Positions 44,802-55,000 of a stretch of 64,000 bases of DNA are shown piece after piece. Every line of letters starts with the position of its first letter. The stretch's first letter is position 1. Made by a program: the position numbers and the translations under genes. The stretch is from Neoechinorhynchus agilis (taxonomy: Eukaryota; Acanthocephala): NCBI GenBank assembly GCA_051530055.1, contig CM121341.1:11408001-11472000 (forward strand). Direction: 5' to 3'. The notes beneath the pieces were generated by a model. The model did not search any database, was not told the origin of the DNA, and saw only the letters and a list, made by a program, of their open reading frames with translations.

Positions 44802-46370
44802 TCATACTGATTTATCACTCATTCTAAGAGGAGCGAAATTTTGATCCAAAATTGCCTTTATTCTCCCAGATAGATCCTCACTGATAAGTGCCAAAATTTG
44901 CAGTATTCTTTTTTTTAAGAAAAACTGCACAATACATATATCTTCTGCTAAATTTTTCACAAGGAATTTCCGCTCATCTTCATCGAGGACTCTTTCATAA
45001 AATGCTCGAACTTGTTGAAAGTTGCAACTTTTAGAGGCAAATCGTCCACAATGCCCTGTTAGGAGTTCATAATCAGGAAGCTTAGGAAGCAGCTTCATCT
45101 TTGAATGTAGCCCGTTGAATGAGTTCGGAATATAATTGGGCATTCCATTTGGATTATCGAAATTTAACTTCCCTCCTCGGCTCATACTCCCGACCGGACA
45201 GCGATCGCGATTGCAACGCAATTGTCGAAAATTTACTCCTAATCGATGCCTCTGAGCATCAGCGTAGGCAAACAATCGTCCTTGTAAAATTTTATCCTGC
45301 GAAGGTTGAACACCGTCGATTAGGTTATTTGGACTGAAGCAAAGCTGTTCAACGTCTGCGTGATAATCCATAGGCAAACTATTGAGGACAAGTATCCCGC
45401 ATTCCATTAGTGGATATTGTTCATGAGGCCAGACAAAAGTGCAATCACATGGATCGAAAGTGGGAACATTTTTTGTTGGGTTAAGGATCTGAGCATAAAG
45501 AGTCCATTTTGGTGGGATTGATTTCGTAATTGCTTTAATCAGTTCTTCGGTATAAAAATCAGGGTGCTGAGAAACCAGCTTGTTCGCATCTTCATCACTC
45601 AGGACTCTCGTCCCATTTTGCGGTTTCCATGTGAATCTGCAAAGTATGGACTGTCCCATTTTATCAACGAGTTTATAGGTGTTGACCGAGTAGTAGTTGG
45701 CACATTGATAACTGTAGTGAATTCCTCGGGAACTGTTAAGCATCAGTGTCAAATGAAGTGATTCTGGACATTGGGTCAAAAAATCCCATTTCATCTCTGG
45801 ATCAGGTAAATTCGTCACTGGATTCGATTCATGCGATCGACAAAGGCTCACAAAGTTAATTGGGTCATTAATGAAGAACACTGGAAGGCTGGAACATATC
45901 ATATCCCAGTTTCCATTTTCTGTGAAGAACTTTACTGACATTCCGAGCAAATTCCGAGTAGTGTCGGGTGTACCCGCTGAACCGAAAAATTTAGAGAACC
46001 TCACTGTAACCTCCGTTATATCATCTACTTTTCTCAAAGGAATTGCTGTTGTAAATGTACTGCATTTTTCTGAGGTGCATTGAAAGTATCCGCGAGCTCC
46101 GTAGCCTTTTGCAAAGCAACAACGTGGAGCTAGCAATGATCTGTTAAAATCAGAAAGTTGTTCAATAAGAACTGTGTCCTGAAGAACGATTGGACCACGG
46201 GGTCCCGCTGTTAAGCTGAATTGAATGTTTACCAATGGACATCCTGAGTTTGCTCTTAGTTCTGAAGGTTCGTGATTTATAGCATACTGCTGTAATTGAT
46301 TAAAAAATCGAGGATCATTCTCTTCTCCAATCTGCGCTGTATCCGTACTATCTTTGTCCTTCTTTAGCAT
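44802..46370 (-). CDS. Catalase-family protein lacking the distal catalytic His and Asn (probable pseudoenzyme)
   Basis: Single-exon frame of 522 residues covering the whole catalase fold. Matches run throughout: FNRSLLAPR, AKGYGARGYFQ, VTVRFSKFFGSAGTPDTTRN, VKFFTENGNWD, LPVFFINDP, WDFLTQCPESLH, FDPCDCTFVWPHEQYPL, GILVLNSLPMDYHADVEQL, and ILQGRLFAYADAQRHRLG. The proximal haem ligand Tyr (residue 369, human Tyr358) and its Arg partner (365) remain. The distal His of R-V-V-H-A-K-G is Phe86 here (R-C-C-F-A-K-G), and the distal Asn of GNWDLVGNN is Ser160 (GNWDMICSS). Those two residues drive peroxide cleavage, so normal catalase activity is not expected; haem binding may persist. There is no obvious peroxisomal C-terminal tripeptide (ends KSV). 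Absence of introns is unusual in this window. The open frame argues that the protein is maintained. Confidence 0.9.
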   Translation of the reverse strand: MLKKDKDSTDTAQIGEENDPRFFNQLQQYAINHEPSELRANSGCPLVNIQFSLTAGPRGPIVLQDTVLIEQLSDFNRSLLAPRCCFAKGYGARGYFQCTSEKCSTFTTAIPLRKVDDITEVTVRFSKFFGSAGTPDTTRNLLGMSVKFFTENGNWDMICSSLPVFFINDPINFVSLCRSHESNPVTNLPDPEMKWDFLTQCPESLHLTLMLNSSRGIHYSYQCANYYSVNTYKLVDKMGQSILCRFTWKPQNGTRVLSDEDANKLVSQHPDFYTEELIKAITKSIPPKWTLYAQILNPTKNVPTFDPCDCTFVWPHEQYPLMECGILVLNSLPMDYHADVEQLCFSPNNLIDGVQPSQDKILQGRLFAYADAQRHRLGVNFRQLRCNRDRCPVGSMSRGGKLNFDNPNGMPNYIPNSFNGLHSKMKLLPKLPDYELLTGHCGRFASKSCNFQQVRAFYERVLDEDERKFLVKNLAEDICIVQFFLKKRILQILALISEDLSGRIKAILDQNFAPLRMSDKSV

Positions 46371-46742
46371 TTAAAATTTTTCGCAATAAAATTCGACTTT
46401 CTAATACGAGTGGTAGTTATAGAAACGCTTCACATCGATATGAAATTCATTAATGAATTTAGCGCTGTAGGTTTAACTGAATTTTGCCTTTGTAAATTTT
46501 ACATTGGCAATTTTCAACTGATAATTTTCAAAATCATCTTAGTGACTGAGCGAGCGACACTTTATGCATTAAGCATTCATTTTGGCTTTAAATATTCGAA
46601 CAAAACGACCGTGAGCATTTTTTAGGACATGCAATTTGCTAAACAACAGTCTATTCTTGTTGGAAACTCTCGAAAAGTCCTAGTGGACAAGGCACAAATG
46701 TACCTGATAGCAAACTATTAATATTTAGCAACAAAGCGGCGA
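46371..46742. other. Divergent promoter spacer between catalase homologue and copy 2
   Basis: About 470 bases separate the catalase-like start (46370, -) from the copy 2 start (46840, +). The outer part is unique; the part after 46743 belongs to the duplicated arm. No other gene. Confidence 0.4.
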
Positions 46743-47350
46743 TTGATTGTAAATAGATTTTATGAAATCATCATCAATTTGCATCTCCTTCAAAACGGGT
46801 AAAGCTCGACACAATTCTCATATAGAGTAAATTTGAATAATGCGTTCTTTTCTACTTATCTCGCTCATCGCCGTGATCTCGATCTGTACCGTTAAATGTA
46901 CAAGACGAGAGGACCAGGACGCCAAGTGGATTTCAGAGGATGATATTGACAGCCGCACACTTGAGATGATCCTCAAGAGCGGAAAAGTTCCGATGAAAGT
47001 GGAACGCGGAAAGAGATGTAAGTTTGTTTTTAAAATCGAAAAAGCTCACCTGAATCTTAATTTAGTTTTCTTCGGGCCTGGGATCTTCCTTCTTTTCATA
47101 TTGTTTCTACTGCCGCTCATGTGCGGTGGATGTGGACTCGGAGGTGGAATGCCATGCGGACCAGGAGGTGGAATGCCCTATGGACCAGGAGCTGGAATGC
47201 CATGCGGACCAGGAGCTGGAATGCCTTATTGAACATCAATAAGCACTGTAGTGAGGGGAATAGTACCCAATATTTAGTTAGAGATCCAATCCTGCGACTA
47301 TTTATAAGTTGTTATCAAATGGACTTTAGATAAATAATAAAACTATTTAG
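46743..47350. repeat. Right arm of the large inverted duplication
   Basis: Inverse of 42890-43482. Mirror symmetry is exact in the coding part: corresponding coordinates of the two copies always sum to 90225, so no indel has occurred there. A ~20-base insertion near 47303-47325 marks the outer edge. Confidence 0.95.
46840..47232 (+). CDS. Small membrane protein with Gly-Met-Pro-Cys repeat tail, copy 2
   Basis: Exons 46840-47017 and 47066-47232 with the same 48-base intron as copy 1, encoding the same 114-residue protein. The two copies point outward from the inverted block. A poly(A) signal AATAAA lies near 47335. About 100 bases of upstream sequence are also shared, so both copies probably use the same core promoter. 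Function unknown: the layout (signal peptide, short acidic ectodomain, one helix, Cys/Pro/Gly-rich repeats) would suit a small membrane or secretory protein. Confidence 0.7.
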   Translation: MRSFLLISLIAVISICTVKCTRREDQDAKWISEDDIDSRTLEMILKSGKVPMKVERGKRCKFVFKIEKAHLNLNLVFFGPGIFLLFILFLLPLMCGGCGLGGGMPCGPGGGMPYGPGAGMPCGPGAGMPY

Positions 47351-50300
47351 CAGAAAACGTGCATGGATTTTTGGCCAGGGCAGATTTATAACTTTTAAAA
47401 ATCAACCATTAGCCATGTCGTTTACAATTTACTTTTCAAAATTATCGCCTAAATTCAATTGCTTATTTTCGAATTGACTTGTAAAATTTAGTTTCTAAAC
47501 TTTACACAATTTCAGTGAAGTGAATCTCGCATAAAATATTTATTGTAATTTAATTTGACCTCTTAATGGCTACTGATTCTGTGTGTGTGGATTATTGTTG
47601 AATTTGCTTGGTAGACTCAAAAAAGCCATAGCCTCGCATAATAAAACTGCTCTTTATTTTTGCGACAAAAAGTATTATTGCATAGGGAAAGATTGTTTAA
47701 GATTTGTTATTGTCACAGTGCGCCTCAGATCGAAACAACCACACAAAAGTCTTATTAGAATTCAATTTAATCTCAAAGTAAATCAAATTCTAAGAGTGTC
47801 GCTTCCCATGTTCACTTTTCTCTCAGTTCAAAATATTAGTCGTTCGATTTTATATTTCGAAATTTTTTCTGTGTGATTCGGACAATGTTTTTCACCCGAA
47901 TTTCCTGCATCGAACATTGAAACGGGACTTAAATATAGCGATTAAATTGTTAATACGTTAAATTCCAAAAGGTTTGATAGAGAGTTCAACATAAAAAAGA
48001 GACATTTTAGACATAAGTCTTAATCATTAGAAAAACGGTACGGCATATCACGATATGATGGTGCAAACTACTCAAAAAGATTACGCACCGTGGCAAAAAG
48101 CACGTTACTGTGATATCCTGCAAGCGAAGAAGTTCGAAATTTAATCCAAGAAAAAACAAGACCAAGTTTTATATTCAAATTACACGATTGTTTGCTGCAG
48201 TGATTTTCTTTAGGCTTACAGGTTGGTAGTTTAGCTCATAAGATGAGCTTGTTCAATCTTTGTAGATTTTTCCGGGTGGAAATGAGTAATTTCGGGATTT
48301 CGATATTGGTATAACAGCATATAAGTTGAATTTTTTTCGAGTAAAATTTATGCATCTGAATGTGTCAAAGAAGATTAAGCCTTTCTTTTTATCATTTCAA
48401 TTTTACAAGAAAACAATATCATTCATTGTCGACAATGGCAACAAAAAGACGAAAAAACACAGCTCGATGTTTTTTCTCCTCACAGACAAAACTAAGTGCA
48501 TAATCTACCTGCATTTACAGTGAGAAAACATTGTTCTATATTATATAAATTGCGCTTTTTAAGACATTTAACTTGTTAGTGTAAGCCATCGTGAAATATG
48601 CTTTTATTGATCCATAGCGAGTAGAAATGAAATGTCTATTCAGATGATATTTCTTTAATGGTCTTGAGATTCACACGTCTCACAATCACGATTAGAGGAC
48701 ATTAAAATGTCTTTATGGGGGAATTAATGACAAACAGTGACTATTGAGCAAGTTTAAGGCTGTGGAAATTCAGATTTAAAATGAGACATGAAAACATTAA
48801 ATATCCATAATGTACAATTTAAGCCTTTGATAATCGCATTCTAATGTGATCGACCGTTTTAAGATTAATTACTTAAATAAAAAAGATAGAAACTAACAGG
48901 CGAAATTACATGCGATCTAACAATTTAAATATTCGTTTAGTGTTTTCCACAGTGGATCCCTTTTATTATGTACGAAAAACCGTTCAATAAAATGCTCAAT
49001 ATTTCCTTGAACTGCAAATGCTCAGCTTTTAGTTAAAAAGACGAAAAGTATTAAAAGTTTAACAGTTGAAAATTGACCATTTATATAAATTAATAGCTGA
49101 GAAGGAAAGGAAAATTTTATGGATCTAAACAAGTTGTAGGGTTGTATTTAAGAAAAGTTTAAGGGAACAGTAAGGATTACCCGTTTAGTTGCATTAATAA
49201 AATGTTCTTGCATTTATTAAACCAAAAAGGAAAACTCTTCAATGGTTCTGTAAACTACCAATGTAAGTTAAATTATTATATAGAATTTATTCATTAAATA
49301 GAACGCAAAATTTGGGGATTTTTTAACTGTCTAGAACATAGAAGAAATTTTAGAGTAAGAAATAGTCGAAAGGTTAACGTTAAAAAGTTATTTAATGATA
49401 GCGAAGTTCACATTTAGGAAAAATAATGCTAAATATTCACAATTTTTCTGTTCTATTTTTTAAGTAATAGAAAATGAAAGAGCGCTAAGGAATTTTAGGA
49501 TCATTTATATCAGCCTAGGTGATTTTTCGACTTAAAAATCTTAGTTTTAAAGATCCATTCACCGTAGATGTCTCGCTAAGCATTTAGAATCGCGCTTAGT
49601 AGAAGATGTAAAAAATTTAGACAATGAGAGATTTTTATCGTTGACAGTTATCCGCACCAAAACAATGTAACTCTTGAAGAATACTTTTACTAAAAAACAA
49701 TAAAAATCTCCTTAACGATTTAATGAACTTTCTTATCTATATTATTAGCTTCCTCATTATCTGTGTCTATCATAAAGACTATTTAAACAAATGATTTCCT
49801 TACATATCTTAGCGACAACCTATTCTCAAGCGATTACCAATAAAAAAATCACCCAATAATTTGTTTAGATGCGGCAGAAAGAAATCGGTGAACCCGTTCA
49901 TGGTGAACATGAACCAAAGTAGAATTTACTAATTTAAGTCTCTTCCTCGATTGTTTTGTCTAAAAGTCAATGTCGCGATTTAAATCTACGATTTGCAGTT
50001 TTAATTTGATGTTCATTTAGACCTAAAAAATGCTATATTTATGGTCGGCGCATTTAATTTGGAAAAGAACGAGGTTTAAAATGCAAAGCTTTTGAAAAAA
50101 GACATCGGATAAAATCAATCTTTTTACGGGTTTTAAAAGAAAAATATTATCTAAAGGTTATTTAACGTGAGTTACTTTCTTAAATACGAATTGATCGTAG
50201 AAATCAGTCTACCAAAAGTCCACGAGAATATTGTTTAAAGATGTTTCAATGTCCACTTTAAATTAAGCCTGTTCAAGACGGATTCCATTTTTTACGATTC

Positions 50301-50530
50301 CGATTTTTGAGATCACCAATCGTATTCTGGTATATTTTAAGTACGTTCTTTGAATGCTTACGTCTCACTTTCTCAGCCTATTTTGCCTTTTGAGACGAAA
50401 ACGAGCCTTTCAGCATTTCGCCTGTGCTCCTGCCAAAGGAAAAAGTCAACCTTTGACTCATTTTCCCGCCTTCATTTGAATGCACACATCGACTGCACTC
50501 AATATTAAAAGTCCGTTCGTTTAAGATATT
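47351..50530. other. Gene-poor AT-rich interval
   Basis: No ORF with recognisable similarity, no clear repeats. Only short chance ORFs (for example 47583-47876 and 48326-48523, +). The last 150 bases, richer in GC, are the likely Lunapark promoter. Confidence 0.4.
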
Positions 50531-51687
50531 ATGGGAGCGTGGATTTTTACGTTATTTGGACGAAAAAGACAAAAACCTCATTCCGAAGAACTCGCTGAGT
50601 TGCATAAGGTTCGTAATGGATTGTATAAAATTCTCCCAAAATTTCCCTTTTTCTCAATCAGGAACTTACTGAAGCTGAGGATTACAAGTACATAATTGAG
50701 AGGAGTGAGAAACGTATCAGTCGAAATTTTTTATGGTACTCATTGAGCGCATATGTAATAATTGCGGCCATATCGATTCTATTTTTTCCATCGAATGTTG
50801 GTGATCGAGCCTTAACGATATTTGTTCTCGCTGGCACACCAACCATTTTTTGGTTTTTGTGGAAAGTCGTCAAATGGTTCTATGTAAGTCGAATAATCTA
50901 CGCAGGTTAGCTTTCTAGAGTAACAATTTCAAAAAGTAATCGTTTTAAAACAGAGGAAAGGCTTCAGAATTTAAAGAGACGAAAAAGGAAATTGGTTCGA
51001 TATTTTAGTTTAAAAGAGTGACTCTTCACTTTTCTCGTACAGCTCGATGAAATTAAATCAACAGAGTCGTACAGGACAGTTCAGGATATTTTAAAGAAGT
51101 ATTCAATGGGCGATAGTTCAAATGACGACGATGATGAGGACGATGGGGAAGTCACTGAAGATGTTGAAGTGGAGTGCGTTGTACAACGCCGGTCCAGTTT
51201 CAATCAGAAAGTCAGCTACACTCCTCCTCCACCTCTCCATTCAACACCCTTGCGTCCGGCTCATTTTCAAATTGCAGAAAATCAATTGCCAGTGGAATGC
51301 AGAAAGGATCAACCTCAACTTGTGAGAGCATTAATATCCCCCAATAGAGGCATCTTAATAAGAATTTTTGAAGTTCTGGCACAAGCTGGGCCACAGCACA
51401 GGTTAGTTGCTTGTTCGGGTTAACCAAACAACACCGTAACTGACTTGTGCATGAGTCAGATATGCGTTGATCTGCACCAACTGTAGCTGTCACAATGGAA
51501 TGGCATTTCCGGAGGAAATCGATTCTCTTGGTAAGGTCTTTTATCCACTATAAAAAAAAGAGTATATCCCATGAAAAACATAGAATATAAATGCGCTTTT
51601 TGTGGATTTTTTAATCCATCTAGACGCGCGACCCGAGAAAAGACGGCGGAAATCGTCGGGGGCAAGACTGAGTCACAAGAACAATGA
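50531..51687 (+). CDS. LNPK: Lunapark (ER three-way-junction protein)
   Basis: Lunapark stabilises three-way junctions of the tubular ER. Six exons (50531-50608, 50662-50905, 50954-50994, 51043-51401, 51460-51530, 51584-51687) with five GT-AG introns of 53, 48, 48, 58 and 53 bases encode 298 residues; the total is an exact multiple of three. It starts MGAWIFTLFGRK, like the family's MGGLFSRW myristoylation-type start. A coiled coil (ELTEAEDYKYIIERSEKR) precedes two close hydrophobic hairpin segments (SLSAYVIIAAISILFF, TIFVLAGTPTIFWFLW), then a second coiled coil (EERLQNLKRRKRKLLDEIKS). An acidic and proline-rich linker leads to a Cys4 zinc ribbon: YALICTNCSCHNGMAFPEE and YKCAFCGFFNPSRR, corresponding to the human ICQQC...RCAYC...NPARK. 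It is shorter than human LNPK (428), mostly in the linker and tail. AATAAA near 51722. Confidence 0.95.
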
Positions 51688-52002
51688 GTTGTCTCAAACG
51701 TCTAAAGGATGTACGCAATCAAAATAAAGTGAATGGTGAGACTCTGGATCATTGAATGATGTGCTTTTGTTCCGCTGACTAGGCTCAGAGCAACGCAGTT
51801 TGAGTCGCTCTGAACCGGTGGGTGCCATTTTGCGCAATTTCGTGACTATGGAGTTTCCTTGTTAGATGACATGTCAACTCTCTTACCTAACACTTCATTT
51901 ATTTTACCTATCCTTGGAACCTAGAGTTTAACTAGACCAACAAATCGATTTCATCACTTAAAGCGATCAAAAAAATTCATTAGAAGGCAGTGGGTCATCG
52001 AG
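51688..52002. other. Spacer between Lunapark and the satellite
   Basis: Contains the Lunapark 3' UTR. No gene or repeat recognised. Confidence 0.4.
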
Positions 52003-55000
52003 TAATGGAATGTAATGTCTCTTGGTACATGAAAGATCTTCTGAATACTTCACTTTAAATTCTTCGAGTTGATCGAAATCAATTTTGTCCATACTAATTT
52101 TACTTGAAATCAATTATTGAGATTATTTGTATTGCTCAAAATGAAAATATATTCTTAGATTATGGATTGTAATGTCTCTTGGTACATGGAAGATCTTCGG
52201 AATACTTCACTTTAAATTCTTCGAGTTGATCTAAATTAATTTTGTCCTACTAATTTTACTTGAAATCAATTATTGTGATTATTTGTATTGCTCAAAATGA
52301 AAATATATTCTTAGATTATGGATTGTAATGTCTCTTGGTACATGAAAGATCTTCTGAATACTTCACTTTAAATTCTTCGAGTTGATCGAAATCAATTTTG
52401 TCCTACTAATTTTACTTGAAATCAATTATTGAGATTATTTGTATTGCTCAAAATGAAAATATATTCTTAGATTATGGATTGTAATGTCTCTTGGTACATG
52501 AAAGATCTTCTGAATACTTCACTTTAAATTCTTCGAGTTGATCTAAATTAATTTTGTCCTACTAATTTTACTTGAAATCAATTATTGTGATTATTTGTAT
52601 TGCTCAAAATGAAAATATATTCTTAGATTATGGATTGTAATGTCTCTTGGTACATGAAAGATCTTCTGAATACTTCACTTTAAATTCTTCGAGTTGATCT
52701 AAATTAATTTTGTCCTACTAATTTTACTTGAAATCAATTATTGAGATTATTTGTATTGCTCAAAATGAAAATATATTCTTAGATTATGGATTGTAATGTC
52801 TCTTGGTACATGAAAGATCTTCTGAATACTTCACTTTAAATTCTTCGAGTTGATCTAAATTAATTTTGTCCTACTAATTTTACTTGAAATCAATTATTGT
52901 GATTATTTGTATTGCTCAAAATGAAAATATATTCTTAGATTATGGATTGTAATGTCTCTTGGTACATGAAAGATCTTCTGAATACTTCACTTTAAATTCT
53001 TCGAGTTGATCTAAATCAATTTTGTAATTTGTGCTCAAAATGAAAATATATTCTTAGATTGATTGTAATGATCTTTCTGAATACTTCTGAATACTTCACT
53101 TTAAATTCTTCGAGTTGATCTAAATTAATTTTGTCCTACTAATTTTTTGAAATCAATTATTGATTATTTGTATTGCTCAAAATGAAAATATATCTTAGAT
53201 TATGGATTTAATGTCTCTTGGTACATGAAAGATCTTGAATACTTCACTTTAAATTCTTCGAGTTGATCTAAATTAATTTTGTCCTACTAATTTTACTTGA
53301 AATCTTCAAAATGATTATGGATTGTAATGTCTCTTGGTACATGAAAGATCTTCTGAATACTTCACTTTAAATTCTTCGAGTTGATCTAAATTAATTTTGT
53401 CCTACTAATTTTACTTGAAATCAATTATTGAGATTATTTGTATTGCTCAAAATGAAAATATATTCTTAGATTATGGATTGTAATGTCTCTTGGTACATGA
53501 AAGATCTTCTGAATACTTCACTTTAAATTCTTCGAGTTGATCTAAATTAATTTTGTCCTACTAATTTAACTTGAAATCAATTATTGTGATTATTTGTATT
53601 GCTCAAAATGAAAATATATTCTTAGATTATGGATTGTAATGTCTCTTGGTACATGAAAGATCTTCTGAATACTTCACTTTCAATTCTTCGAGTTGATCTA
53701 AATTAATTTTGTCCTACTAATTTTACTTGAAATCAATTATTGAGATTATCTGTATTGCTCAAAATGAAAATATATTCTTAGATTATGGATTGTAATGTCT
53801 CTCGGTACATGGAAGATCTTCTGAATACTTCACTTTCAATTCTTCGAGTTGATCTAAATTAATTTTGTCCTACTAATTTTACTTGAAATCAATTATTGAG
53901 ATTATCTGTATTGCTCAAAATGAAAATATATTCTTAGATTATGGATTGTAATGTCTCTTGGTACATAAAAAATCTTCTGAATACTTCACTTTAAATTCTT
54001 CGAGTTGATCTAAATTAATTTTGTCCTACTAATTTTACTTGAAATCAATAATTGAGATTATTTGTATTGCTCAAAATGAAAATATAATCTTAGATTATGG
54101 ATTGTAATGTCTCTTGGTACATGAAAGATCTTCTGAATACTTCACTTTAAATTCTTCGAGTTGATCTAAATTAATTTTGTCCTCCTAATTTAACTTGAAA
54201 TCAATTATTGTGATTATTTGTATTGCTCAAAATGAAAATATATTCTTAGATTATGGATTGTAATGTCTCTTAGTACATGAAAGATCTTCTGAATAGTACA
54301 CTTTAAATTCTTCGAGTTGATCTAAATTAATTTTGTCCTACTAATTTTACTTGAAATCAATTATTGTGATTATTTGTATTGCTCAAAATGAAAATATAAT
54401 CCTAGATTATGGATTGTAATGTCTCTTGGTACATGAAAGATCTTCTGAATACTTCACTTTAAATTCTTCGAGTTGATCTAAATTAATTTTGTCCTACTAA
54501 TTTTTCTTGAAATCAATTATTGTGATTATTTGCATTGCTCAAAATGAAAATATATTCTTAGATTATGGATTGTAATGTCTCTTGGTACATGAAAGATCTT
54601 CTGAATACTTCACTTTAAATTCTTCGAGTTGATCTAAATTAATTTTGTCCTACTAATTTTACTCTAAATCAATTATTGTGGTTATTTATATTGCTCAAAA
54701 TGAAAATATAATCTTAGATTATGGATTGTAATGTCTCTTGGTACATGAAAGATCTTCTGAATACTTCACTTTCAATTCTTCGAGTTGATCTAAATTAATT
54801 TTGTCCTCCTAATTTAACTTGAAATCAATTATTGTGATTATTTGTATTGCTCAAAATGAAAATATATTCTTAGATTATGGATTGTAATGTCTCTTGGTAC
54901 ATGAAAGATCTTCTGAATACTTCACTTTAAATTCTTCGAGTTGATCGAAATCAATTTTGTCCTACTAATTTTACTTGAAATCAATTATTGTGGTTATTTG

